The notes beneath the pieces are model-generated. The model was not told where the DNA came from and searched no databases. It saw only the letters and a list, made by a program, of their open reading frames with translations. 64,000 nucleotides of DNA from positions 248,001-312,000 of the forward strand of contig NZ_LIPW01000002.1 in assembly GCF_001418345.1 (NCBI RefSeq). Reading direction: 5' to 3'. Origin of the DNA: Pseudidiomarina woesei. GTDB lineage: Bacteria; Pseudomonadota; Gammaproteobacteria; Enterobacterales; Alteromonadaceae. Position 1 is the first letter of the stretch; the number at the start of each line of letters is the position of its first letter. The translations under genes and the position numbers were made by a program. This document shows, piece by piece, positions 46,576 to 55,005 of the stretch.

Positions 46576-47496
46576 CTAGTTGGAGGGTGGTTGATAATGG
46601 GCAACATGGCCAAAGCGTTCATGTTGGTTGTCCCAGTCTTGTTGCGCTTGTTTAACGCGTTGTTCAGACGCACTGACAAAATTCCACCACATTTTTACCG
46701 GTTGTTCAAAAGCTTCACCACCAAGCAGTAACACAATGCTATCGGCGCTCAACTCAAGGGTGATATGTCGGCGATTCGCACCAATGCTAAGTAGTTGATG
46801 GCTTTTTGTTTGCTTGTCTAATGCCGCCATTACGCCGCTAACAACATATAAGCCGTACTCAAAATTGCGTTCAAGTTGAATATCAACAACGGTTGCTTGC
46901 GGTGTTTGTAGCAGCAACGCCATGGTAGGGCTGAAACTTAGCGCTGGGCTTGTTAACCGACGCTGCTCAGTGGCGTACGACCCCATAATCAGCGTGGCGG
47001 TGCAGTTACCTAAGCTAAACTTAGGCACTTGCTGGTAGTGATCAAAACGTGGCTCGGTTTGCTCATGCTCTGGTGGTAGTGCACACCATAATTGTAGCCC
47101 GTGTAGCGGTTGGTCAGGATCATGGTCAGCCACTTCAGCGTGACTAATACCACGCCCGGCAGTCATTAAATTAAGTTGGCCACTGCGCAATGGTTGCTCA
47201 TACCCAAGGCTGTCTTGATGCAATAGCTGCCCAGACAGCAACCACGTAATGGTTTGTAAACCTATATGCGGGTGCGGAGCAACATCGAACTGCCGGTAAT
47301 TGGCTGGCGCCACTGGGCCAAAATGATCAAGAAAGCACCATGGTCCAATCATACGTATCGCCCGTTGGGGAATTATTCGATGCACGGTTAAATGCGGTGT
47401 TAACTGACGTTGTAGGGCGGTGTGAACGGTATCGTCGCGTTGTAAATGCTCTGATTCACATACTTCTAATTGATTATCTTGTGGCGCACGCGTCAT
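46576..47496 (-). CDS. Pirin-family protein
   Basis: 306 residues from the ATG at 47494-47496 with GGAG upstream; the open frame extends 27 codons beyond. Bicupin fold: the N-terminal cupin shows IRMIGPWCFLDHFGP, APHPHIGLQTITWLLSG, and MTAGRGISHAEV, which supply the metal-binding His and Glu. Pirins include quercetinases and regulators of pyruvate metabolism; the physiological substrate is not evident. A C-terminal extension with GEAFEQPVKMWWNFV is the standard pirin C-domain. Confidence 0.9.
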   Translation of the reverse strand: MTRAPQDNQLEVCESEHLQRDDTVHTALQRQLTPHLTVHRIIPQRAIRMIGPWCFLDHFGPVAPANYRQFDVAPHPHIGLQTITWLLSGQLLHQDSLGYEQPLRSGQLNLMTAGRGISHAEVADHDPDQPLHGLQLWCALPPEHEQTEPRFDHYQQVPKFSLGNCTATLIMGSYATEQRRLTSPALSFSPTMALLLQTPQATVVDIQLERNFEYGLYVVSGVMAALDKQTKSHQLLSIGANRRHITLELSADSIVLLLGGEAFEQPVKMWWNFVSASEQRVKQAQQDWDNQHERFGHVAHYQPPSN

Positions 47497-47570
47497 GTCA
47501 TTGCTCCATGTCACCCAGTTAAATCTGCTACGCTTAATGCGAAAATGTGTTTTCCAGTATGGCATTGGCC

Positions 47571-47597
47571 TCGACAATAGTCGAATATGTCGTACGA
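47571..47597. promoter_or_regulatory. Cluster of small palindromes upstream of the pxp operon
   Basis: TCGAC-aata-GTCGA (47571-47584) is a perfect 14-base dyad, followed by the 8-base palindrome TCGTACGA (47590-47597); further on GAGTACTC stands near 47642. It lies in the 173-base gap between the pirin gene and the first small membrane gene and may be an operator. No confident -35/-10 was found. Confidence 0.3.
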
Positions 47598-47669
47598 GTA
47601 CTTTTACCGTGTCGCAGTTTTCAGTAAGGTAGGTGAATACACTGAGTACTCGATAACGAGGATTACGTT

Positions 47670-47837
47670 ATGATATTTCCATTGTTACTCGCGGTTATTG
47701 GGTTTGCTGCCATGTTAAGTGGTATATGGGAGCAAAATTTAGGCACCATTTTTATTGGTGTAATCATGCAATTAGTGGGTTGGGTGTGGTTTTACAGCGC
47801 CTGGCGTAAAGCAAAAAAAACAAGGGCACATGCATAA
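47670..47837 (+). CDS. Small membrane protein (55 residues)
   Basis: Not recognised. ATG at 47670 with GAGGA seven bases upstream, a good ribosome site. 55 residues, nearly all hydrophobic in two helices (about 2-18 and 25-46), ending in a basic tail AWRKAKKTRAHA. The next gene starts 2 bases after its stop, so it is the first gene of the run leading to pxpABC. Short length makes it easy to miss; the ribosome site, the hydrophobic pattern and the operon position support it. Confidence 0.6.
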   Translation: MIFPLLLAVIGFAAMLSGIWEQNLGTIFIGVIMQLVGWVWFYSAWRKAKKTRAHA

Positions 47838-47839
47838 GA

Positions 47840-48130
47840 ATGAAAACAACTAGTGCAACACGAATAGCTGCTTTAGCCGTTATAGTTAGCGGTATCTTAT
47901 TATTGGTCTTGGCACCGGCTGGCGACGCCGTGTCGAGCTACCGAATTCTGGGTTTCATATTGATGGGCTCAGGTATTGGCTGGTTAGTTTCGCAACGGCG
48001 GCCTGAACCGCAAGCGCCGCAACAGCAGCAATCGTATCAGCAACCGGTATTGCGCTGGTACCAGTCACCCATTTTGTGGGTTCCCATTATAGCAGCCTTG
48101 TTGGGGCTAATTTCTTGGCTGTTAATGTAA
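47840..48130 (+). CDS. Small membrane protein (96 residues)
   Basis: Not recognised. 96 residues: a helix at about 8-26, a second at about 34-50, a cytoplasmic or periplasmic Gln/Pro-rich loop, and a C-terminal helix at about 75-95. It begins 2 bases after the preceding small gene and ends 9 bases before the next. Probably part of a membrane complex with its two neighbours (inference from operon only). Confidence 0.65.
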   Translation: MKTTSATRIAALAVIVSGILLLVLAPAGDAVSSYRILGFILMGSGIGWLVSQRRPEPQAPQQQQSYQQPVLRWYQSPILWVPIIAALLGLISWLLM

Positions 48131-48139
48131 GGATAACGC

Positions 48140-48556
48140 ATGTCTTTAACCACACGTTTGGTGATTTTAGCAGGCTTAGTCGGCTTGCTATTTTACAATG
48201 CTACTGAGACCCAATTGTGGGCCGCTATTGTTGACTGGCAATTAGGTTGGTACCAACTTGGCGTACCCATTGCATGGGGGATTATTCTGGGTGCGTTGGT
48301 TAACTTGTTAGCTGGGAACGCACTAGCAAAATGGTTAGAGCCTATTACTTTGGTCGCTGCATCGCTATTAACCCTTGGTTTAACGGGTGCCGCTGCGGTA
48401 TATGCAGCTCACCAAATTGGTGGGTTAACTATTGCGCCATTGTTTATAAGTAGTATTGGGCTTGGCGTTTATTTATTTGCCTACAGTTACGCTCGCTTCG
48501 CAGGTGCGCGCGGGCGTAAAGCTGCGGAAGAGGCAAACGGGCGTGATAAAACTTAA
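48140..48556 (+). CDS. Membrane protein (138 residues)
   Basis: Not recognised. AAGGA seven bases before the ATG. Four membrane helices (about 6-20, 38-60, 68-92, 98-118) and a charged C-terminal tail GRKAAEEANGRDKT. Its 3' end overlaps the pxpA GTG by 14 bases, so translation of the two should be linked. A role in uptake of pyroglutamate or in the same stress response is possible but not shown. Confidence 0.7.
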   Translation: MSLTTRLVILAGLVGLLFYNATETQLWAAIVDWQLGWYQLGVPIAWGIILGALVNLLAGNALAKWLEPITLVAASLLTLGLTGAAAVYAAHQIGGLTIAPLFISSIGLGVYLFAYSYARFAGARGRKAAEEANGRDKT

Positions 48557-49304
48557 TTGCGATATGGGTGAAAGCTATGCTGCTTGGACGATGGGTGACG
48601 ACCAAGCGGTGATGCCGCACATTGATATGGCTAATATTGCCTGTGGCTTTCACGCCGGTGGGCCAGCCATTATGGCCTCAACCATAGCGCTAGCGAAGCG
48701 ACACGGGGTGACCATTGGCGCGCACCCGGCGTATCCCGACATTCAAGGTTTTGGGCGGCGTAGCATGGCGTTTACCGCTGCAGAGTTGCAGGCTATATTG
48801 CATTACCAAATTGGCGCCATGCAGGCATTGTGTGATGCCCAAAACGTGACACTGTGTTACGTCAAACCTCATGGTGCTTTGTACAACGACATGCAAAAGT
48901 CGCCAGAGCTGTTTCGCACAGTGTGTCAGGCCGTTGGCCAAATCAATGAGAGCCGCCAGCAGCGCCAGCAAGCGCCATTGTTTTTGGTGACTCTGGCAAC
49001 CACTAATTCTGAGCCCCATCGCCATGTGGCGGCTGAATTTGGTGTCAACCTATGCTTTGAGGCATTTGCTGACCGGCGTTATGAAGCCGATGGCTCGTTA
49101 CGTTCACGACATTACGATGATGCCGTGCTAACGCAGCGGCAAGATATTTTGCAACAGGTGCGAGCATTCAAAGCTGGCGAACCTATCACAGCCGCCAATG
49201 GCAGCTTATTAACCCTGCATGCCGATACTTTGTGTGTGCATGGCGATAACCCAGAGTCTATTGCAACAGTGGCTGCCATTCGTCAATTACTGCTCGAGAA
49301 CTAA
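48543..49304 (+). CDS. pxpA: 5-oxoprolinase subunit PxpA (LamB/YcsF family)
   Basis: 253 residues from GTG 48543, with AGAGG upstream; the start is placed by the family N-terminus IKLNCDMGESYAAW. The longer open frame reads through the previous gene. Key segments: ANIACGFHAGGP, AHPAYPDIQGFGRR, VKPHGALYNDM and CFEAFADRRYEADGSLRSR. PxpA works with PxpBC to cleave 5-oxoproline to glutamate using ATP, a detoxification of a spontaneously formed metabolite. It is first of pxpABC. Confidence 0.93.
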   Translation: MIKLNCDMGESYAAWTMGDDQAVMPHIDMANIACGFHAGGPAIMASTIALAKRHGVTIGAHPAYPDIQGFGRRSMAFTAAELQAILHYQIGAMQALCDAQNVTLCYVKPHGALYNDMQKSPELFRTVCQAVGQINESRQQRQQAPLFLVTLATTNSEPHRHVAAEFGVNLCFEAFADRRYEADGSLRSRHYDDAVLTQRQDILQQVRAFKAGEPITAANGSLLTLHADTLCVHGDNPESIATVAAIRQLLLEN

Positions 49305-49306
49305 CC

Positions 49307-49993
49307 ATGCAAGCACGGCTAGAAGTAGCGGCCATCGATGCCGTTATGGTGGTTTTTGAAGCGCGAGTCGATCTTGCTATTAACCAAGCAGTACACCAAT
49401 TTGCCGCACAATTGAAGCAGGCTAACCCCAGTTGGTTACGTGACATTGTTCCGGCCTACCATAGCGCGATGGTGGTTTATGATATTCACCAAACCGACCT
49501 ACCAAGCGTAACGTACTACCTTGAGCAATTACTGCGCCAACCAACAGAACAACACCACAGCTTAGCAAGCACGCAACATCGCTTTCAGGTGTGTTATGAA
49601 GCACCCTATGCGCCCGATATGCCGCGAGTGATAGAGCACACCGGGCTAAGTGCTGCCGAGATTATCGCGCTGCACAGTGAGCGTGAATACCATGTTTACA
49701 CCGTGGGGTTTGCCCCTGGCTTCGCTTATTTAGGTGATGTTGACGAGCGTATTCAAACACCTCGCTTAGCTACCCCGCGCAGTAAAGTACCCGCGGGTAG
49801 TGTGGCCATAGCGAACCAACAAACCGCAATTTATCCACGCACCTCGCCGGGTGGATGGAACCTTATTGGCCGGGTTGCGAATTGGGATATGAGGCAAGGC
49901 TTGGCCATACAGGCTGGTGACAGTGTGGTGTTTGAGGTGATCAACGCGGCCGACTTTGCCGCGCTTGAACAACAGCAAAGGCCATTGTCATGA
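49307..49993 (+). CDS. pxpB: 5-oxoprolinase subunit PxpB
   Basis: 228 residues, the allophanate-hydrolase subunit 1/KipI family. Conserved segments include LEQLLRQ, then CYEAPYAPDMPRVIEHTGLS, YTVGFAPGFAYLGDVDERI, PRLATPRSKVPAGSVAIANQQTAIYP (given here in pieces) and SPGGWNLIGR. It forms the ATP-dependent part of 5-oxoprolinase with PxpC. It begins 2 bases after pxpA and overlaps pxpC by 4 bases. The older name kinase inhibitor KipI comes from the Bacillus homologue. Confidence 0.92.
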   Translation: MQARLEVAAIDAVMVVFEARVDLAINQAVHQFAAQLKQANPSWLRDIVPAYHSAMVVYDIHQTDLPSVTYYLEQLLRQPTEQHHSLASTQHRFQVCYEAPYAPDMPRVIEHTGLSAAEIIALHSEREYHVYTVGFAPGFAYLGDVDERIQTPRLATPRSKVPAGSVAIANQQTAIYPRTSPGGWNLIGRVANWDMRQGLAIQAGDSVVFEVINAADFAALEQQQRPLS

Positions 49994-50946
49994 GCACCAA
50001 GGCACATTTAAAAATAGTGCAGCCAGGCCTACTGGCTACGGTGCAAGACCGTGGGCGCTTTGGCCATAGTGCTCAGGGCGTAAGTCGCGGTGGAGCCTTA
50101 GATGAGCGCGCGTTTTTGTGGGCCAATAAATTACTCGGCAACACCCCCAATGCGTCGGCCATTGAAGTGACTCTAGGCGGATTCAAAGCCAAGGTACTCA
50201 CGCCTGGTTTTGCCGTGGTGTGCGGCGCTCCGGCTAGCGTGAACCTTAACGATCAACCCCAGCCGAACTGGCAAGTTTTTGCGACAGCGCCGGGCGATGT
50301 GATTGACATTCTAGCTCCTGCACACGGTTTACGTTGCTATTTGGCTGTAGCAGGCGGCTTTGATGTGCCGCCTACCTTGGGTTCTGCCGCTACTGTGGTG
50401 CGCGACGGTTTAGGTGGGCTGCGGGGCGACGGTACACCATTGCAAGCGGGGGATGAACTAGCCAAGGGCTGCGCTTCAATGTACCCAGCTGTTGTTAATC
50501 GGCGACCCAAACATGAGCTAATACCCCGTGTTTCGGCACATAGTGAGTTGCAATTGCCCATGGTACCGGTGGCACAATTTGCCCAATTTAGTGCAGACGA
50601 GCAGCAACGATTGTTCAATCAAGCCTATACAGTCACTGCGCAGCAAGACCGCATGGGCGTTCGTTTACAGGGCGAACAAGGCATGCATTGGCCGCACCCA
50701 CAAATTATCTCTGAGCCATTGCCGGTGGGCGCCATACAAATTCCACCTGATGGCCAACCTATTGTCATGCTAAACGATGCACAGTCGCTTGGTGGCTATC
50801 CGAAAGTTGGGGTGCTTAGCTGGTCAGCCCGTATGGCATTAGCCCAAGCAAGTGCCGGAACCAAGGTGCGTTTTGTAGCGCTTGAACTAAGTCATGCGCA
50901 AGATGAGTTGCGGGCGGCAGAATTGTTCTTTGGTTGTACGGGTTAA
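49990..50946 (+). CDS. pxpC: 5-oxoprolinase subunit PxpC
   Basis: 318 residues, allophanate-hydrolase subunit 2/KipA family. The N-terminal IVQPGLLATVQDRGRFGHSAQGVSRGGALDE is diagnostic (read here in parts), as are NTPNASAIEVTLGG, YLAVAGGFDVPPTLGSAATVVRDG and the C-terminal PIVMLNDAQSLGGYPKVG. It completes the PxpABC complex. The gene starts by ATGA overlap with pxpB. glnS begins 83 bases after its stop and probably has its own promoter. Confidence 0.92.
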   Translation: MSTKAHLKIVQPGLLATVQDRGRFGHSAQGVSRGGALDERAFLWANKLLGNTPNASAIEVTLGGFKAKVLTPGFAVVCGAPASVNLNDQPQPNWQVFATAPGDVIDILAPAHGLRCYLAVAGGFDVPPTLGSAATVVRDGLGGLRGDGTPLQAGDELAKGCASMYPAVVNRRPKHELIPRVSAHSELQLPMVPVAQFAQFSADEQQRLFNQAYTVTAQQDRMGVRLQGEQGMHWPHPQIISEPLPVGAIQIPPDGQPIVMLNDAQSLGGYPKVGVLSWSARMALAQASAGTKVRFVALELSHAQDELRAAELFFGCTG

Positions 50947-51029
50947 GCAACGCGTAGGCCTTGCGCAGGCTGCCAGAAACTGCGATCATAGCGGTCATTT
51001 TTAAGCACAGCATCGGAGTAACGGTATTC

Positions 51030-52706
51030 ATGGCAGAGAAAACGGCCGCAGACACGCCTCGTAGTAACTTTATTCGTCAAATTATTGACCAAGACCTTGC
51101 TTCAGGTAAGCATCAAAGCGTGCACACGCGTTTCCCGCCGGAGCCGAATGGCTTTTTGCACATTGGCCACGCGAAATCCATCGTGCTTAATTTTGGTATC
51201 GCGCAAGACTACCAAGGTAGCTGTAACCTTCGTTTTGACGACACCAACCCATTGAAAGAAAAAGTGGACTACGTGAACTCCATTCAAGCCGATGTGCAAT
51301 GGCTGGGGTACACGTGGGAAGGCAAGCCACGTTATTCGTCAGACTACTTTGACCGTTTGCATGGCTATGCGGTTGAACTAATTGAGAAGGGCTTAGCTTA
51401 TTGCGACTTTTCCAGCCAAGAACAAATGCGCGAAATGCGTGGCACCTTGAAAGAGCCGGGCACTAATAGCCCATACCGCGATACCGCTGTGGAAGAAAAC
51501 CTGAAAATATTTGCCGACATGACCGCCGGTAAATATCAAGAAGGTGAGGTGTGTTTGCGCGCGAAAATAGACATGAGCTCGCCGTTTATGTGTATGCGAG
51601 ACCCAGTTATTTATCGGGTACGCTTTGCGCATCACCATCAAACGGGCGACAAGTGGTGCGTGTACCCAATGTATGACTTTACGCATTGTATTTCGGATGC
51701 CATTGAAGGTATTACGCACTCATTGTGTACCCTTGAGTTTCAAGATAACCGCCGTTTGTATGACTGGGTACTTGATAACATCAGCATTGACTGCCATCCG
51801 CAGCAAATTGAGTTTTCGCGGTTAAATCTGCAATACACGGTTATGAGTAAGCGCAAGCTAAACATGCTGGTTGAAGAAGGCAAAGTCAGCGGCTGGGACG
51901 ACCCACGCATGCCGACCATTGCTGGTATTCGCCGTCGTGGTTATACGCCGTCTTCTATTCGTGAGTTTTGTCATCGTATTGGTGTGACCAAAATGGACAA
52001 CCAAGTTGAGATGAGCATGCTCGAGGCTTGTATTCGTGACGAGTTGAACCAGAAAGCGCCGCGCGCAATGGCAGTTATTGACCCAGTGCGTTTGGTGATT
52101 GAAAATTACCCGGCGGCACACGAAGAGCAGCTTGATGCACCTAATCATCCGAATGACGACAGCATGGGTGTGCGCCAAGTGCCATTTGCACGTGAAATTT
52201 TAATTGAGCGTGAAGACTTCCGTGAAGAAGCGAACAAAAAATACAAGCGCTTGGTGCTTGGCAAAGAAGTTCGCTTGCGTAATGCCTATGTAATTAAAGC
52301 AGAGCGCGTAGAAAAAGACGCGGCCGGCGAAATAACTACAATTTATTGCTCATATGACCCCGAAACCTTAGGCAAAGACCCAGCCGATGGTCGCAAGGTG
52401 AAAGGGGTGATTCATTGGGTTGCGGCTGAGCATGCCATCGCTGCAGAGTTTCGCTTGTATGACCGCTTATTCCAAGTGCCAAACCCTGGTGCAGAAGAAG
52501 ACTTTTTTGCGACATTGAATCCGCAATCATTAGTGGTTAAGCACGGCTTTGTTGAGCCAAGCCTTGCGAACGCTCAGGCTGAACAAGCGTATCAGTTTGA
52601 ACGTATTGGTTATTTCTGTGCTGACAGCAAAGATAGTCAGCCCGGTGCTCTGGTGTTTAACCAAACCGTTGGCTTGCGTGATACTTGGTCAGAAAACGAT
52701 AATTAA
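51030..52706 (+). CDS. glnS: Glutamine-tRNA ligase
   Basis: 558 residues from the ATG at 51030 (E. coli 554); the open frame extends 23 codons into the leader but the family N-terminus is [16 protein letters not shown]. Class I motifs are present: the HIGH box in [12 protein letters not shown] and the KMSKS equivalent VMSKRKLN. The anticodon-binding beta-barrels occupy the C-terminal third. It charges tRNA-Gln directly, so the Gat amidotransferase route is not needed. A strong bidirectional terminator follows. Confidence 0.97.
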   Translation: MAEKTAADTPRSNFIRQIIDQDLASGKHQSVHTRFPPEPNGFLHIGHAKSIVLNFGIAQDYQGSCNLRFDDTNPLKEKVDYVNSIQADVQWLGYTWEGKPRYSSDYFDRLHGYAVELIEKGLAYCDFSSQEQMREMRGTLKEPGTNSPYRDTAVEENLKIFADMTAGKYQEGEVCLRAKIDMSSPFMCMRDPVIYRVRFAHHHQTGDKWCVYPMYDFTHCISDAIEGITHSLCTLEFQDNRRLYDWVLDNISIDCHPQQIEFSRLNLQYTVMSKRKLNMLVEEGKVSGWDDPRMPTIAGIRRRGYTPSSIREFCHRIGVTKMDNQVEMSMLEACIRDELNQKAPRAMAVIDPVRLVIENYPAAHEEQLDAPNHPNDDSMGVRQVPFAREILIEREDFREEANKKYKRLVLGKEVRLRNAYVIKAERVEKDAAGEITTIYCSYDPETLGKDPADGRKVKGVIHWVAAEHAIAAEFRLYDRLFQVPNPGAEEDFFATLNPQSLVVKHGFVEPSLANAQAEQAYQFERIGYFCADSKDSQPGALVFNQTVGLRDTWSENDN

Positions 52707-52728
52707 ATTGCCGAAGCTTAAAAGGCAT

Positions 52729-52770
52729 AAAAAAGCGGCGCGATGATTGACTCATCGCGCCGCTTTTTTT
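52729..52770. terminator. Bidirectional terminator between glnS and fur
   Basis: Stem aaaagcggcgcgatga and its complement tcatcgcgccgctttt with a five-base loop (52747-52751), flanked by A-run and T-run, so it can end transcripts from both converging genes. Confidence 0.92.
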
Positions 52771-52814
52771 AATTGGCTTGTTTAACTAGCCTTTTAACTC
52801 GCTGTGAAAACGAC

Positions 52815-53261
52815 TTAGTCGATATCCGTCTGGTTATTTTCGCAAGTATCGGGTGACTTGCATTCGCCATACAAATACAAACTGTGATTGGTCAAGCGAA
52901 TATTGTTCGCTTCAGCAACGTCTAGCTGACGGCGTTCAATCACGTCATCTTCAAACTCAAATACGTGGCCGCAGGTTAAACACACCAAGTGGTCATGGTG
53001 GTCTTTCGCGCTCAGTTCGAATACAGAACGGCCACCTTCAAAATGGTGACGACTCACAATGCCGGCATCGTCGAATTGGTTGAGCACGCGATAAACCGTC
53101 GCTAAACCAATCTCTTCATTTTTTTCGAGCAGAATTTTGTACACGTCTTCCGCACTAATGTGCTGGTTCGCCGGGTTTTTCAAAATCTCTAGAATTTTGA
53201 TCCGCGGTGAGGTGACTTTTAACCCTGCTTTTTTTAATTGTAATTCGTCTTTGCTGCTCAT
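52815..53261 (-). CDS. fur: Ferric uptake regulator Fur
   Basis: 148 residues, as in most gammaproteobacteria. Winged helix N-terminus LKKAGLKVTSPRIKILEIL, with EIGLATVYRVLNQFDDAGIV as the recognition region. The metal-binding dimer domain shows HHDHLVCLTCGHVFEF with the structural zinc CxxC, and a second Cys pair near the C-terminus (CKSPDTC). It represses iron-acquisition genes with Fe(II). It sits 25 bases after fldA in the same operon, and the operon promoter carries a Fur box. Confidence 0.97.
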   Translation of the reverse strand: MSSKDELQLKKAGLKVTSPRIKILEILKNPANQHISAEDVYKILLEKNEEIGLATVYRVLNQFDDAGIVSRHHFEGGRSVFELSAKDHHDHLVCLTCGHVFEFEDDVIERRQLDVAEANNIRLTNHSLYLYGECKSPDTCENNQTDID

Positions 53262-53286
53262 GAATCTCTTCGCTATGCGTTTTCGG

Positions 53287-53811
53287 TTAGCCTAATTGGT
53301 CTAAGCCCATTTCGTCGCGAATTTGTGCACACCATTGTTGTACGCGTTCCTTCGTCAGCTCGGGTTGGCGATCTTCATCAATACCTAAACCAACAAAATG
53401 CGTGTCGTCAACTAATGCGCGTGATGCTTCAAATTCGTAGCCTTCGGTTGACCAGTGACCAATAATAATGCCACCGCGTGCTTCAACGATATCACGTACG
53501 GTACCCATGGCATCTAGAAAGTACTCTGCATAATCTTCTTGGTCACCGCAACCAAAAATTGCGATTAGCTTATTATTGAAATCAATCTCTTCAAGCTCTG
53601 GGAAAAAGTCATCCCAGTCGCACTGAGCTTCGCCGTAATACCACGTTGGAATACCAAACATGAGTAAGTCATACGACGCGATGTCTTCTTTGCTTGATTT
53701 TGCGATATCAAAGACATCAATAAGTTGTTTGCCCAACTCTTTTTGAATCATTTGTGCAACAGCTTCAGTGTTTCCAGTGTCGCTACCGAAAAATATACCT
53801 ACACTTGCCAT
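53287..53811 (-). CDS. fldA: Flavodoxin FldA
   Basis: 174 residues, long-chain flavodoxin. The FMN phosphate loop FFGSDTGNTEAVA is at the N-terminus, and FGIPTWYYGEAQCDWDDF holds the Trp flanking the flavin; the second aromatic is in FGCGDQEDYAEYFLDAMG. The long-chain insertion (about 120-145) is present. It is a low-potential electron carrier replacing ferredoxin under iron limitation. The fldA-fur pairing, also seen in E. coli, links it to iron control. Confidence 0.96.
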   Translation of the reverse strand: MASVGIFFGSDTGNTEAVAQMIQKELGKQLIDVFDIAKSSKEDIASYDLLMFGIPTWYYGEAQCDWDDFFPELEEIDFNNKLIAIFGCGDQEDYAEYFLDAMGTVRDIVEARGGIIIGHWSTEGYEFEASRALVDDTHFVGLGIDEDRQPELTKERVQQWCAQIRDEMGLDQLG

Positions 53812-53851
53812 AGAATCGTACTACCCGCTTGAAAATTAAACCGCTTGAAAA

Positions 53852-54067
53852 TTAAAGACCCGCTTCCCAGAATGCTTGAATAATGCCTTTTGCAATAAAG
53901 CCGGCACACCCTAGAAACAAAACTAACCATACAAACCAACGACCAAACTTGGGTACTTCGCCTTTGTTTAAGACGTCTTGAATAGCTAACCCAATAAGCA
54001 CAAATAAAAACGCAATGGCAAAATTGGTACCTAAGGTTTCAATCAATTCATAATGTTCTGACAGCAT
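53852..54067 (-). CDS. DUF2788 small membrane protein
   Basis: 71 residues, two membrane helices (about 14-32 and 43-64) with the DUF2788 pattern FLFVLIGLAIQDVLNKGEVPKFGRWFVWLVLF, quoted here in parts: LIGLAIQDV and VPKFGRWFVWLV. Function unknown. The family is usually encoded, as here, between ybfF and fldA in Alteromonadales and Vibrionales. It is 40 bases upstream of fldA and 60-odd bases downstream of the Fur-box promoter, so it is likely the first gene of the DUF2788-fldA-fur unit. Confidence 0.8.
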   Translation of the reverse strand: MLSEHYELIETLGTNFAIAFLFVLIGLAIQDVLNKGEVPKFGRWFVWLVLFLGCAGFIAKGIIQAFWEAGL

Positions 54068-54127
54068 AACAGTAACACCTGATCATTGGTTATTTTGAAT
54101 TTATTTGAAATCAAAAAAAGAACGCAG

Positions 54128-54168
54128 AGTATAGCACGCAAGCGCCCTAGGTGCGAGAATGATTCTCA
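54128..54168 (-). promoter_or_regulatory. Extended -10 promoter with Fur box for DUF2788-fldA-fur
   Basis: Read leftwards, TGCTATACT (54128-54136) is an extended -10 element. Upstream, centred on 54161, the dyad CGAGAAT-G-ATTCTCA (54154-54168) matches 12 of 15 positions of the Fur 7-1-7 consensus. It covers about -35 to -48, so Fur would block polymerase. The whole element lies over the last codons of ybfF. Confidence 0.62.
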
Positions 54169-54929
54169 ACAAATGAGCGCGCCAGCCGATTGAAAACCCG
54201 TGGCTTTTCTGCGTGTAGCCAATGCCCCGTGCCCTCAATGATTTTCATGTCAATATCACGAAAGCGTTCACGAATAGCGCTTTCGTGTTCGCTTTGTAAA
54301 TAATTCGAGTCGCCACCTTTAATAAACAAAATAGGCCCGTCGTATTGCCCAGAGCGAACCGCGCCAGAAATTTCGCCATAACACTGGCTTAAAGTGTCTA
54401 AATTTAATCGCCAGCTGTAGCCATTGTCGTCGCGCCGTAAATTTTTCAACAAAAACTGACGCACGCCTTTGGTTTCGATAAATTTGGCCAATTGCTTGTC
54501 TGCGTCAGTACGTGTCTTTACTTGGCCTAGATCAAGCTGCTGCAGGGCATCGAGAATGTGCCGATGCTTCGGGTCATAAGCCACCGGTGCTATGTCTGCG
54601 GCAATGACACTTAAAGCGCGTTCAGGGTAGGTTAGCGCGAACTCCATGGCTATTTTTCCGCCCATGGAATGACCAACAATATGAGCTTGTTCAACGCCAA
54701 TGTCATCAAGTGTTGCGGCTAGGTCTTGGGCCATGTCGCGGTAATTCATATGGTCACTATGAAACGAATCACCGTGATTGCGCGCATCCACTAATACCAC
54801 CTGATAATCCTCGCTTAAGTCGCGGCCTAAGCCTTTGAGATTATCCAAATCGCCAAATAATCCATGTAACAAAACCACGGGCTGACCGTGGCCGATAACT
54901 TCATAATTAAGAATCTGTGCTGTACTCAT
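54147..54929 (-). CDS. ybfF: Alpha/beta-hydrolase (YbfF-type esterase)
   Basis: 260 residues. The oxyanion strand VVLLHGLFGDLDNLKGLG, the nucleophile elbow VGHSMGGKIAMEFA with catalytic Ser, the Asp on the strand in DIAPVAY or later, and the closing His in EGTGHWLHAEKP fit YbfF. E. coli YbfF hydrolyses palmitoyl-CoA and malonyl-CoA esters. The divergent position to seqA is conserved in E. coli. Its 3' end contains the promoter and Fur box of the next gene group. Confidence 0.92.
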   Translation of the reverse strand: MSTAQILNYEVIGHGQPVVLLHGLFGDLDNLKGLGRDLSEDYQVVLVDARNHGDSFHSDHMNYRDMAQDLAATLDDIGVEQAHIVGHSMGGKIAMEFALTYPERALSVIAADIAPVAYDPKHRHILDALQQLDLGQVKTRTDADKQLAKFIETKGVRQFLLKNLRRDDNGYSWRLNLDTLSQCYGEISGAVRSGQYDGPILFIKGGDSNYLQSEHESAIRERFRDIDMKIIEGTGHWLHAEKPRVFNRLARSFVENHSRT

Positions 54930-54941
54930 GTTGAATTCCTG

Positions 54942-54967
54942 TACCCGAGCGTATGCTTGGGTATAAT
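54942..54967 (+). promoter_or_regulatory. seqA promoter with overlapping inverted repeat
   Basis: A perfect -10 TATAAT (54962-54967) lies 38 bases before the seqA ATG. Directly upstream, tacccgagc (54942-54950) and gcttgggta (54955-54963) form an inverted repeat with one mismatch and a four-base gap that runs into the -10. No clear -35 was found at the right distance, so an activator or repressor may bind the dyad. Confidence 0.5.
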
Positions 54968-55005
54968 AGCGCGTAACGAAAAGTCAAACTAGAAGTGAAC
55001 GGGTA

